This document shows, piece after piece, positions 8,595 through 15,498 of a DNA stretch of 64,000 bases. The stretch spans positions 1,984,001 to 2,048,000 of the forward strand of contig NZ_CP120733.1 in NCBI RefSeq assembly GCF_029542625.1, read 5' to 3'. The DNA is from Tepidibacter hydrothermalis. GTDB lineage: Bacteria > Bacillota > Clostridia > Peptostreptococcales > Peptostreptococcaceae. Made by a program: the position numbers and the translations under genes. Positions within the stretch are counted from its first letter, which is position 1. Each line of letters begins with the position of its first letter. Below the pieces are notes generated by a model. It saw only the letters and a program-made list of their open reading frames with translations. It had not been told where the DNA came from and searched no databases.

Positions 8595-8787
8595 TGAACT
8601 GTTGAATTGTTTCAGTTGTTTCTGCTTGTCCTATTCTTGAAAATCCTAACCCAAGTAATATTCCAATGACTAATATGACAATCCATGAAATGATCATGTT
8701 CCTGGTTCTTTTCTTGTTCCTGGACTGCCTATTTGCAACTTTTAAAGATGATGCATCATTTCCTGATGTATTCTTTGAATAGTTCAT
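8515..8787 (-). CDS. N-terminal membrane anchor of the split lytic transglycosylase
   Basis: A 90-residue frame starting at ATG 8787 after GAAAGGACTATACAG, overlapping the helicase stop. It has a basic cytoplasmic start, one membrane segment (MIISWIVILVIGILLGLGF) and a short outer stretch ending in a foreign-looking tail (SFIRLDKWC). The tail begins at the G5 run, and the next frame at that point continues with a sensible linker into the SLT domain. I read this as the first part of one gene broken by a +1 shift: a mutation, a sequencing error in a homopolymer, or programmed frameshifting. Confidence 0.72.
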   Translation of the reverse strand: MNYSKNTSGNDASSLKVANRQSRNKKRTRNMIISWIVILVIGILLGLGFSRIGQAETTETIQQFSEVEPYGTIDGKTFNWGSFIRLDKWC

Positions 8788-10102
8788 CTGTATAGTCCTT
8801 TCTCATTTCTAATGTTTGAAGAATGTCTTCTTCCAAGCTTCCTTTACAAATAAGTAGGTAATAGAAGCAGTTATTCTTTTGACCGATTCTGTGAATCCTT
8901 TTCTTTGATTGTTCAAACAGTTCACTTTTTTCAGTCAATGTGAAATATATGATTTTATTTGACTTTTGAAGGTTCAACCCCATTGCACCTGCTTGATATT
9001 GAATGAACGTGATTGAATTATCTTCTGATTCATAGTTGGATAAATCTTTGACCTGTCCATTTACTTCTGAAATAGGTCTATTCAACTTATCTACAATCTT
9101 CTTTAATGCTGTAAGTTCTTCATTAAAGTTATAAAAGACAATCAATCTATCTTGGGTGCTATATGCAAGGTCTTCAAATGCTTTAAGCTTGTCCTTGTTG
9201 TACTGACCACAAAGCATCCTGGAATATAACCGTTTTGTTAGGGTAGTATCACCAATCAATTCAACTCTTGGTGTTGCATCAGTTCCTTCAAAATCACTAT
9301 CATCTTTGAATTCAACCATGTTCAAAGTGTCAATTGTAATGATTGAATTCTTTTGAAACTTTCTATATTCTTTACTGGTTGGAACATTGATACTGATGAA
9401 AGTCTGTTCAGGAAGTTCAAAGCATTCATCTGTTTTCAAGAAGACTGCTCCATGATTCCTAAGTTTCTGCTTCAATCTGTCAACATTCTTGTAAGGTTCA
9501 TCTTTGTCAACAATCTTCATTGGGAATCCACCAACTTCAATGGTTGTCCAATTCACATACTGCCTGTTGTAAAGGTTCTTTGAAATATTCCAACCAAGCA
9601 AGTTAATCTGTGACCATAGGTTTTCATATTTCCCTGATGTTGGTGTTCCTGAAAGAAGAATCACATTGTCAGGTTTCATCTGTAGAACAAATTTTGACCT
9701 TTTAGCATCTTCATTTTGGATCATAGAACTTTCATCCAACATCAGGGTGTAATGCTCTAATTCAAGGAAGAACTTTCTTCTGAACAATAAATCATAGTTA
9801 ATTACACCAATCATTTTGAATTGTCCATTCTGAATCATACTGCTACATGACATAAATGCTTTCATTCCATTTTTAGAAGTCAAATCATAAATGTCATAAT
9901 CTGAATAGTAGGTTTTGAAATGTTCAACCCAGGTCGATATCAATGACTTCTGACAAACTAGAATATTCAAATCCGTTCCAAGCTGTTTCATTTTTTCTGA
10001 TCCAACAAATGTCTTTCCAAGACCCATGTCCAAATAATATGCAACCCTGTTGAAATCTTCTGTTTGAATCAAAGCTTGTTCTTGGTGTGGATAAAGCTGC
10101 AT
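8756..10102 (-). CDS. SNF2-type DEAD/DEAH helicase (phage)
   Basis: A 448-residue superfamily 2 ATPase. Motifs in order: Q-like YPHQEQAL, Walker A YLDMGLGKTFVG, Walker B LMLDESSMIQN (DEAH-type box reading DESS), motif III LLSGTPTSG, motif V TFIQYQAGAMGLNLQ, and motif VI KKRIHRIGQKN with the arginine finger. This is the compact SNF2-like helicase common in Firmicutes phage replication modules, probably acting as a DNA translocase. ATG 10102 follows GTTGGTGATTAT. The stop overlaps the start of the membrane-anchor gene. Confidence 0.92.
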   Translation of the reverse strand: MQLYPHQEQALIQTEDFNRVAYYLDMGLGKTFVGSEKMKQLGTDLNILVCQKSLISTWVEHFKTYYSDYDIYDLTSKNGMKAFMSCSSMIQNGQFKMIGVINYDLLFRRKFFLELEHYTLMLDESSMIQNEDAKRSKFVLQMKPDNVILLSGTPTSGKYENLWSQINLLGWNISKNLYNRQYVNWTTIEVGGFPMKIVDKDEPYKNVDRLKQKLRNHGAVFLKTDECFELPEQTFISINVPTSKEYRKFQKNSIITIDTLNMVEFKDDSDFEGTDATPRVELIGDTTLTKRLYSRMLCGQYNKDKLKAFEDLAYSTQDRLIVFYNFNEELTALKKIVDKLNRPISEVNGQVKDLSNYESEDNSITFIQYQAGAMGLNLQKSNKIIYFTLTEKSELFEQSKKRIHRIGQKNNCFYYLLICKGSLEEDILQTLEMRKDYTDELFKEYIRK

Positions 10103-10117
10103 ATAATCACCAACTTT

Positions 10118-11077
10118 CTAAACTCTGATTCCAGTTATTTCAAAGAACTTATCTGCATCAAAGTTTGGAATTTCCTTGATTACATTTCTTCTAATTTCAG
10201 AAAGACCGTTCCACCATTCAATGCAAGCATTTTTATTGTCACGAACTTTTAAGTAACCATCAGTTGTTTTATATTCAGGATGCTGTTCTTTTTCTTCATC
10301 CGTCATATCATCTGACCAAATCCATTCAGTAGGTCTAAAATCAATCTGATTCATCAAATAACGTGCATCTGAATTCCACCATTCTTGCATTGTCATATCT
10401 GTTTCTTTATCAAAGAACTTCAATTTGTGCTGCTCTGTATTGAAACACCCTGCATTAAAAGAAGATTTGTTCCAATCACCACTGTTCCAATCACCACTGT
10501 TGCGATTACCACTGTTCCAATCACCACTGTTCCAATCACCACTGTTGCGATTACCACTGTTGCGATTACCACTGTTGCGATTACCACTGTTGCGATTACC
10601 ACTGTTCCAATCACCACTGTTGCGATTACCACTGTTCCAATCACCACTGTTGCGATTACCACTGTTGCGATTACCACTGTTGCGATTACCACTGTTGCGA
10701 TTACCACTGTTCCAATCACCACTGTTGCGATTACCACTGTTGCGATTACCACTGTTGCGAAGACCTACATTGCCTTTTCCCAAATTAACCAAGTTCAACA
10801 GTTCAGACCATGGAATTTCTCTGACAATTTGAATCTTGTTAGTGCTACATTTGTCACCTTCTTCTGCAACTTCACCAATGGCAACAACTTCTGCAACCTT
10901 ATTGTCAGGATCAAATCTGTAATAGTTGAAACAATCTTTTGCTTCCTTGCAGAAGTGAAATCCTCTATCACATACACTTGGTGTAATATCATCTTCAAAT
11001 GTTTTACCTACTTCATATTGAAAACCCCTACAAGTCCAATCAGGGTTGAAAACTTTGAATCCTTTTATAGCTTCCAT
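10118..11077 (-). CDS. DUF7666-like phage protein with NSG pentapeptide repeats
   Basis: A 319-residue protein. The N-terminal ~95 residues (GFKVFNPDWTCRGFQYEVGK, then CDRGFHFCKEAKDCFNYY) match a domain that in many phages precedes short repeats. The middle holds 19 tandem pentads of the form NSGNR or NSGDW, related to pentapeptide-repeat beta-helices. The C-terminal ~110 residues are rich in Trp and acidic residues. Function is unknown; pentapeptide repeats can mimic DNA or form rigid rods. The DNA array (10,481-10,765) keeps long open frames on both strands, but these are shadows. ATG 11077 follows AAAGGATGGAAATGTAA. Confidence 0.85.
   Translation of the reverse strand: MEAIKGFKVFNPDWTCRGFQYEVGKTFEDDITPSVCDRGFHFCKEAKDCFNYYRFDPDNKVAEVVAIGEVAEEGDKCSTNKIQIVREIPWSELLNLVNLGKGNVGLRNSGNRNSGNRNSGDWNSGNRNSGNRNSGNRNSGNRNSGDWNSGNRNSGDWNSGNRNSGNRNSGNRNSGNRNSGDWNSGDWNSGNRNSGDWNSGDWNKSSFNAGCFNTEQHKLKFFDKETDMTMQEWWNSDARYLMNQIDFRPTEWIWSDDMTDEEKEQHPEYKTTDGYLKVRDNKNACIEWWNGLSEIRRNVIKEIPNFDADKFFEITGIRV
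10481..10765. repeat. 19 tandem 15-bp units encoding NSGNR / NSGDW
   Basis: The array is built from just two unit types, ACTGTTGCGATTACC and ACTGTTCCAATCACC (plus strand), in mixed order; the last unit (10,751-10,765) is degenerate. Units of one type are identical at the DNA level, synonymous sites included, so the array has expanded or been homogenised recently. Because 15 is a multiple of three, copy-number change keeps the frame. Confidence 0.97.
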
Positions 11078-11167
11078 TTACATTTCCATCCTTTCGTGAT
11101 ATAATTTTTAACAAAATATTTTTTCATCTGCACCATTGGAAACTGCAATTTCCTTGGTGCTTTTTCT

Positions 11168-11566
11168 TTATGCACCGATATATTCATTCAAAAGCTTTGG
11201 TGAAATGTGATAAGAAAATCTTGATGACAACTTTACTGCAACACCAAACGGAAGAATATTTCTTTGTAATCCAACCCTGATGAATTGCTCTGATTTTCCA
11301 ATTCTCTTTGCTGCTTCTGAAACTGGAACATTTTTCAGACCGTTTGGGTCATCTGTTGGATCACTGCAAGTTGTAATTCCGTTCAAATAAGCAACTGAAC
11401 ATTCAAGTGCATCTGCAATTTTTTCAACTGCTTTTTGCTTTGGTTCGTTTTTACCTGATAAGTATTGACTAATTGATGATTTACCGATTCCAGTCAAAGC
11501 TGAAAGTTCAGCCTGTGACATGTTCCTTTCATCCATTGCTTTCTTCAAGTTCTTTGCAAAACTCAT
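11168..11566 (-). CDS. XRE-family transcriptional regulator with second DNA-binding motif
   Basis: A 132-residue protein. Residues ~1-60 are an XRE helix-turn-helix (NMSQAELSALTGIGKSSISQ, YLSGKNEPKQKAVEKIADAL). Residues ~75-130 (VPVSEAAKRIGKSEQFIRVG...) look like a second, MerR/excisionase-like winged helix. I choose ATG 11566 because AAAGGATGGTTGAAA precedes it; the frame is open further upstream. It lies after the antirepressor gene, so it is probably part of early phage gene control. Confidence 0.85.
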   Translation of the reverse strand: MSFAKNLKKAMDERNMSQAELSALTGIGKSSISQYLSGKNEPKQKAVEKIADALECSVAYLNGITTCSDPTDDPNGLKNVPVSEAAKRIGKSEQFIRVGLQRNILPFGVAVKLSSRFSYHISPKLLNEYIGA

Positions 11567-11614
11567 TTTCAACCATCCTTTCATTTTGTTCTTGTTCTTG
11601 TTGTTTGAATACAT

Positions 11615-12244
11615 TTAACCTTTCAATCGTTTAATTGATGCTTGAACAATGTAATCTTCATAAGTTACTTTCTTATGCCCTCTACCTCTTGGAACACTAA
11701 ATATAAAATCCACCATGTCGAATACATCTTGTAAAGTTGTTTCTTGTGGTTTAATAAAGCAATCAGGAAGATTAATATTAAACTGTTCACAAATCTGTTT
11801 AACTGCAATTGCAATTTCCCTTGGGTCACACCCTTGATCTTTCATTGATTGCCTTGTCATTTTTATCAAGTTCACCACTTCACCAATACTTGTTGCTTTA
11901 GGTTGGTAACTTGGAACTGAATAATAACCGTTCTTTCTGATTGAAGGAAGAACTTCTGATGTTACCCATTTTTTGAATTTCTTTGCTGATGGAAGTTTGG
12001 AAGAAAGTATTAAGGAATATAACCCTGATTCATTGATAATCACCATTTCTTGTATTCCACCAGGGGTCTGTATTTTACCGACCCCCTTATCATCTTCGTC
12101 AATGTGTGTTCTGATTGCATCTGCTGTTCTTTCATATCCGAGTGCATTCGCAACATCTTTTCCAACAAACCAAGGTTCATTTTTAATATTCAATGTTCTA
12201 ACTTGTCCAAATTCATTGTTTTGAAAAACTTGTAATTGATTCAT
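11615..12244 (-). CDS. BRO-family phage antirepressor
   Basis: A 209-residue protein. Residues ~1-105 form a BRO-N domain: VRTLNIKNEPWFVGKDVANA, LGYERTADAIRTHID, GIQEMVIINESGLYSLILSS, KFKKWVTSEVLPSIRKNGYY. The C-terminal half is a phage-specific domain of unclear fold. BRO-type antirepressors inhibit the phage repressor or bind DNA to favour lytic growth. It is near the start of the leftward operon, just after a small excisionase-like gene and opposite the repressor gene, which fits. ATG follows AGGAAGGAATGAGTAA. Confidence 0.92.
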   Translation of the reverse strand: MNQLQVFQNNEFGQVRTLNIKNEPWFVGKDVANALGYERTADAIRTHIDEDDKGVGKIQTPGGIQEMVIINESGLYSLILSSKLPSAKKFKKWVTSEVLPSIRKNGYYSVPSYQPKATSIGEVVNLIKMTRQSMKDQGCDPREIAIAVKQICEQFNINLPDCFIKPQETTLQDVFDMVDFIFSVPRGRGHKKVTYEDYIVQASIKRLKG

Positions 12245-12258
12245 TTACTCATTCCTTC

Positions 12259-12429
12259 CTATTTGGTTTTTCTTGCTTCTTCAAATTCAGCAAGATCTTG
12301 TGGTCTAATATGATACATTTTTCCGGTTTTAATTGCCTTGAGTTTTTTCTCACGAATCCATGACCACACCGTTATTACCTTAACACTGAATTTTTCTGCG
12401 ACTTCTTCGCAAGAAAGATATTTTTCCAA
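12259..12429 (-). CDS. Small excisionase-like helix-turn-helix protein
   Basis: A 56-residue protein, or 59 if GTG 12438 is used. It has the pattern YLSCEEVAEKFSVKVITVWS, then WIREKKLKAIKTGKMYHIRP and QDLAEFEEARK, the helix-turn-helix plus wing of the excisionase/MerR-like HTH_17 family. TTG 12429 is preferred since AAAGGCGG lies eight bases before it, whereas it would touch the GTG. It is the first gene of the leftward phage operon, so it may act as a Cro/Xis-like switch protein. Confidence 0.85.
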   Translation of the reverse strand: MEKYLSCEEVAEKFSVKVITVWSWIREKKLKAIKTGKMYHIRPQDLAEFEEARKTK

Positions 12430-12461
12430 ATTTTTCACCGCCTTTCACTTGTGTTTAGTTC

Positions 12462-12511
12462 GGTTTAGTGATATAATTTTCTTGCTACGGAAAAACAAAT
12501 ATCACTAAACC
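12462..12511. promoter_or_regulatory. Inverted repeat in the phage switch region (13-bp arms)
   Basis: GGTTTAGTGATAT (12,462-12,474) and its perfect reverse complement (12,499-12,511) are 24 bases apart, just upstream of the leftward operon. This looks like an operator pair for a phage regulator. The binding protein is inferred only. Confidence 0.65.
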
Positions 12512-12553
12512 TATAACCACTGAAAAAATTCTATCTTTCAGGGGGTGTGTTTT

Positions 12554-12590
12554 TATACCGTTTTGTTTGGTATAGTTGTATTATAATACC
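12554..12590. promoter_or_regulatory. Repressor promoter and TATACC/GGTATA operator half-sites
   Basis: TATACC (12,554-12,559) and GGTATA (12,569-12,574) form a dyad with a 9-bp spacer; a third half-site AATACC lies at 12,585-12,590 and overlaps a TATAAT -10 box (12,582-12,587) that can drive the rightward repressor gene. This is the expected layout for autoregulation of a phage repressor. Confidence 0.55.
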
Positions 12591-12657
12591 GAATTAACGA
12601 ATTGTCAATATTAGTTTAGAGATATTTTGTAATATTTTTTAGAACGGAGGAATATAC

Positions 12658-13065
12658 ATGTTTGTTGCTAATCTAAAAATGTTATTAAAGAAACATAATA
12701 AAAAGCAAAGTGAATTGGCAAGTTTCGTTGGTGTTAAGCCGAATACGGTAAGCGATTGGATAAATAAAGGTAGTAGTCCAAAGCTAGATCATCTATGCCG
12801 AATAAGCGAATTTTTTAATGTTTCATTAGATTTTCTTCTTTTAGGAAAAGAAATTTCACAACAATCGGCAAGTAATATATCCAATAGTGCAATTGTTCAA
12901 GGTAATCATGCTACAACTTTAATTGTCAGAAATGGAGAAACAAAAGAAAGAGAGTTAACCGAACAAGAAATTGAACTATTAAGAATCTACAATGGGTTAG
13001 ATATTAAAAAACAGACTTTATTGCTTTCAGCAGCTTTTAAATTTGAAGAAGAAAGGTTGGATTAA
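12658..13065 (+). CDS. XRE-family phage repressor (cI-like)
   Basis: A 135-residue protein. Residues ~1-65 form an XRE helix-turn-helix (KKQSELASFVGVKPNTVSDW, INKGSSP, ISEFFNVSLDFLLLG). The rest has a polar linker and a helical C-terminal part (TEQEIELLRIYNGLDIKKQT), probably for multimerisation; there is no LexA-like peptidase domain. It is transcribed away from the early operon across a region of dyads, the usual place of the lysogeny repressor. ATG is preceded by GGAGGAATATAC. Confidence 0.88.
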   Translation: MFVANLKMLLKKHNKKQSELASFVGVKPNTVSDWINKGSSPKLDHLCRISEFFNVSLDFLLLGKEISQQSASNISNSAIVQGNHATTLIVRNGETKERELTEQEIELLRIYNGLDIKKQTLLLSAAFKFEEERLD

Positions 13066-13067
13066 AA

Positions 13068-13391
13068 ATGGATAAAAGAAAAAATTCTAAAAAGGAATAT
13101 GAAATCATTGAAGAAGAAGCAATGTTTTTTGATGCTCTTCTTGATAAAAGTGAAAAAGAAAAATTAAAAAATCTTTTTCAGTATCGTAGAACTTCTAATG
13201 GTACATTCAACATTATTTATTCCACTTATCCTGTTGGGAAAATTAAACTCCAAGGTAGAAAACATTGGATGATGATTATGAAAAATCTTTACGATAGTAA
13301 AACAATTGAAGGTACTATTGATGATTACATTTCAGAAATTGACTATATTATTGTTTATATTAAAAAGTACATCTTACCTGAATTAAAATGA
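13068..13391 (+). CDS. Phage protein of unknown function, coupled to the repressor
   Basis: A 107-residue protein, two bases after the repressor stop. It contains YRRTSNGTFNIIYSTYPVGK and KLQGRKHWMMIMKNLYDSK, then an acidic end. I do not recognise a family. Tight coupling with the repressor suggests a lysogeny-module role such as immunity or superinfection exclusion, but this is only inferred from position. Confidence 0.7.
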   Translation: MDKRKNSKKEYEIIEEEAMFFDALLDKSEKEKLKNLFQYRRTSNGTFNIIYSTYPVGKIKLQGRKHWMMIMKNLYDSKTIEGTIDDYISEIDYIIVYIKKYILPELK

Positions 13392-13407
13392 GTAAGATTC
13401 AATGTAG

Positions 13408-13666
13408 TTCAAGGTGTAAAAATAACCTTGAACCAATTCAAAGCCTTATAAGTCAATGGTTTAAAAGTTCAAGGTTCAAGGTTCAAGGTTACTTTGATTT
13501 ATTAAATAAGAAATAAAAAAAATATATTACTTATAAAAATAAGAAGTAATATACTCTAAAAATAAGAATATATAGAAAAGCACCTTGAACCTTGAACCGT
13601 TAAATGTGAAAACCTAGTAAAATCAAGTGTTTGAATCGGTTCGTGGTCACAAATGGCACCTTGAAC
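13408..13666. repeat. Cluster of eight GTTCAAGGT / ACCTTGAAC sites with nested palindromes
   Basis: Forward copies: 13,408-13,416 and a head-to-tail triplet with 7-bp period at 13,468-13,490. Reverse copies: 13,426-13,434, 13,582-13,590, 13,589-13,597 and 13,658-13,666. The arrays 13,474-13,490 and 13,582-13,598 are perfect 17-bp reverse complements. Between them lies a second stem, TATATTACTT (13,523-13,532) with AAGTAATATA (13,544-13,553). There is no gene here. The iteron-like layout suits protein binding, for example an origin, a partition or immunity site, or an integration enhancer. Confidence 0.8.
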
Positions 13667-13701
13667 CGTTAAATAAAAAATAGAAAGGAAGGTTGAATTT
13701 T

Positions 13702-14223
13702 ATGAAGAAAGGAAAGTTAATATTCTTAGTCATTATTTTAATGATAGTTGGAGGGTTAGTTTTTGGGATTAGTAGAGTAATGAATAATCCTGAAAAATAT
13801 CAAAGTTCCAATGTTAGTTCAAACGTAATATTTGATGTGACACAATTTTATGCATCTGAAAACGCAACTGTTTCAGAATCCAAATTAATTGAAATGTTGG
13901 GTGATCCTGATGAAATTGAAGAATGGGATTATAAAAAATTATCAAAATCTTATCCAATAAGAACATTAATTTATGGAAATTACAGATATAATTTTAATTC
14001 AGACATGCTGCAAAGAATTTCAATTGAAGAAGAAATACCTTATGAAAATAAAAATGAAATTTTAGAAATGTTTGGATTGAAAAAATATAAAAATTCTGAT
14101 GTTACTGACACAAATTCAGCTTATCGTGTTACAAACTGTGGTGTTCATGACTTTTGGACTCAATATTCAGATGGTAAATTAACCAACATTAGAATTTCAT
14201 ATAGTTCTTTGTTTGGTAATTAA
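13702..14223 (+). CDS. Membrane-anchored protein of unknown function
   Basis: A 173-residue protein with one N-terminal membrane segment (LIFLVIILMIVGGLVFGI) after a KKGK start, and an outer domain with MLGDPDEIEEWDYKKL, then TLIYGNYRYNFNSD and MLQRISIEEE. The outer part resembles short SmpA/BamE-like two-layer folds found in Gram-positive exported proteins, but the match is loose. I choose ATG 13,702 over TTG 13,693 because AAAGGAAGG is best spaced from it. It lies between the repressor pair and the integrase in the lysogeny module, so it may alter the lysogen surface (a lysogenic conversion candidate). Confidence 0.7.
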   Translation: MKKGKLIFLVIILMIVGGLVFGISRVMNNPEKYQSSNVSSNVIFDVTQFYASENATVSESKLIEMLGDPDEIEEWDYKKLSKSYPIRTLIYGNYRYNFNSDMLQRISIEEEIPYENKNEILEMFGLKKYKNSDVTDTNSAYRVTNCGVHDFWTQYSDGKLTNIRISYSSLFGN

Positions 14224-14234
14224 ACAAAAAAAAA

Positions 14235-14267
14235 TAGACCCTTAGTGTTGGTAGCACCAAAGGTCTA
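14235..14267. terminator. Hairpin after the membrane-protein gene
   Basis: TAGACC at 14,235 pairs with GGTCTA ending 14,267, with an inner stem TTGGT-AGC-ACCAA. On the minus strand it is followed by a T-run (the A-run at 14,226-14,234 of the plus strand). It can end leftward transcription and may also act rightward. Confidence 0.6.
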
Positions 14268-14287
14268 TGTGTAACCATTAAATTTCA

Positions 14288-14341
14288 GGTTGAAATGGTT
14301 ACAATCGTATAGTTTTCCAATATGATTATACCATTTCAACC
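14288..14341. promoter_or_regulatory. 12-bp inverted repeat upstream of the integrase
   Basis: GGTTGAAATGGT (14,288-14,299) and ACCATTTCAACC (14,330-14,341) are perfect reverse complements flanking a 30-bp spacer, about 25 bases before the integrase start. It may be an operator, an arm-type integrase site, or an RNA hairpin in the leader that limits integrase translation. Confidence 0.6.
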
Positions 14342-14366
14342 CCTGATATTCAAGGGGTGATATTAA

Positions 14367-15383
14367 TTGAAGAATCCAAATGGATATGGTTCTGTTGTTA
14401 AATTATCAGGCAATAGAAGAAATCCTTATGCAGTAAGAAAAACAGTTGGATGGAATGAAAAAGGTCATCCAATTTATAAGTCAATAGGTTATACTTCAAG
14501 CAGAGAACAAGGAATGATTATGCTTGCTGAATATAACAAAGCACCTTGGGATATAGATGCAGAAAAGACAACACTTGAAGATATGTTTGAATTGTTCAAA
14601 GAAAAGAAAATGCCTAAAATGGGAAAATCAAGCCAAGCATCTTTGAAGTCAGCTTTTAAGCATACATCCAAATACAAGAAAATGAAGTACAAAGACATCA
14701 AGTCTTTCCACATGCAAGACTGCATTGATAATTGTGGAAAAGGATATTCGACACAATGGGCAATCAAGAACCTATTTGGTCAGCTTGATAAATTTGCTCT
14801 TGAAATTGATGTCATTAACAAATCATATGCACAACTGACAACAGCAGACCCTATTCCTGAAACAAAGAAAAAACCTTTCACTGATGAAGAAGTGGATGCA
14901 GTTTGGAAAGTCAAAGATAAGCCTTGGGTTGATTCAGTCTTGGTATTCTTATATTCAGGGTTCAGGATCAGTGAACTTTTAGGATTGAAAACAGAAAAGG
15001 TTGACCTTGAAGTAGGAACTATTCAAGGTGGAACTAAAACCAAAGCAGGTAAAGACAGAATTGTTCCTATTCATTCAAAGATTTTTGAATTAGTTCAAAG
15101 AAGGGTTCAAGAAGGAAATGAATATTTGTTCACTGAAAATGGAAAAAAGTTGTCTAGTGCCAAGTATTATGAAAAATGGAATGAAGTCATGAATGAACTA
15201 AAATTGAACCATACACCACATGAATGTAGACACACATTCAGGTCAAGATTAGATTCAGCAGGTGCAAACAAAGTGTGTATTGATCTGATGATGGGGCATA
15301 AATCAAAAGAAGTTGGTGAACGAATTTACACCCATAAAAGTATTCAAGAATTGAAAGATGCAATTGAACTAATAACACGTTAG
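14367..15383 (+). CDS. int: Tyrosine recombinase (phage integrase)
   Basis: Site-specific recombinase of 338 residues that joins attP and attB. N-terminal arm-binding part (~1-60) is followed by a core-binding SAM-like domain (~65-165) and the catalytic domain. Catalytic residues: Arg in SGFRISELLGL, Lys in TKAGKDRIVPI, HECRHTF (H-x2-R), MGHKS (His) and the nucleophile in GERIYTHKS (Tyr). TTG start after AAGGGGTGATATTAA. It is the outermost phage gene, next to host nupC. Confidence 0.95.
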   Translation: MKNPNGYGSVVKLSGNRRNPYAVRKTVGWNEKGHPIYKSIGYTSSREQGMIMLAEYNKAPWDIDAEKTTLEDMFELFKEKKMPKMGKSSQASLKSAFKHTSKYKKMKYKDIKSFHMQDCIDNCGKGYSTQWAIKNLFGQLDKFALEIDVINKSYAQLTTADPIPETKKKPFTDEEVDAVWKVKDKPWVDSVLVFLYSGFRISELLGLKTEKVDLEVGTIQGGTKTKAGKDRIVPIHSKIFELVQRRVQEGNEYLFTENGKKLSSAKYYEKWNEVMNELKLNHTPHECRHTFRSRLDSAGANKVCIDLMMGHKSKEVGERIYTHKSIQELKDAIELITR

Positions 15384-15394
15384 TAACAAAAAAA

Positions 15395-15429
15395 GACCCC
15401 AAGCCTTGAAAAATCAAGCACTTGGGGTC
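15395..15429. terminator. Integrase terminator (bidirectional)
   Basis: GACCCCAAG (15,395-15,403) pairs with CTTGGGGTC (15,421-15,429), with an inner CTTGA/TCAAG stem. An A-run lies before it and TAATTTTAAT after it. It closes the integrase transcript and marks the phage edge. Confidence 0.85.
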
Positions 15430-15458
15430 ATAATTTTAATATTATATCATAATAAAAA

Positions 15459-15494
15459 AAACAGGAAACCAACCAAAATGTCAGTTTCCTGTTT
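15459..15494 (-). terminator. nupC terminator
   Basis: On the minus strand AACAGGAAAC (complement of 15,484-15,493) pairs with GTTTCCTGTT, followed by a run of T from the A-run at 15,453-15,460. It lies five bases after the nupC stop. Confidence 0.85.
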
Positions 15495-15498
15495 TCTA

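Larger units (their letters stand above)
1..15430. mobile_element. Prophage, one end (integrase-proximal part)
   Basis: A continuous block of phage-type genes: C5 methyltransferase, primase/helicase, family B polymerase, DUF669, nucleases, lytic transglycosylase, antirepressor and XRE regulators run leftward from about 12,430; repressor and tyrosine integrase run rightward. The integrase is the last phage gene and its terminator (15,395-15,429) is followed at once by the nupC terminator, so the attachment junction should lie at about 15,384-15,459. The other end, with packaging and structural genes, is outside the window. The exact att core cannot be seen because the second copy is missing. 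Confidence 0.9.

Noticed and set aside
10481-10765. CRISPR array
   Set aside because: Units are 15 bp, contiguous, without spacers, and encode pentapeptides in frame.
10385-11104. Long open frames on the opposite strand over the NSG array (repeats of TTVAI or VVIAT type)
   Set aside because: They arise because a 15-bp repeat leaves every frame open; they have no ribosome sites and no domain outside the array.
14288-14341. attP core
   Set aside because: It is an inverted repeat rather than a direct repeat, and the partner att site lies outside the window, so no core can be confirmed.
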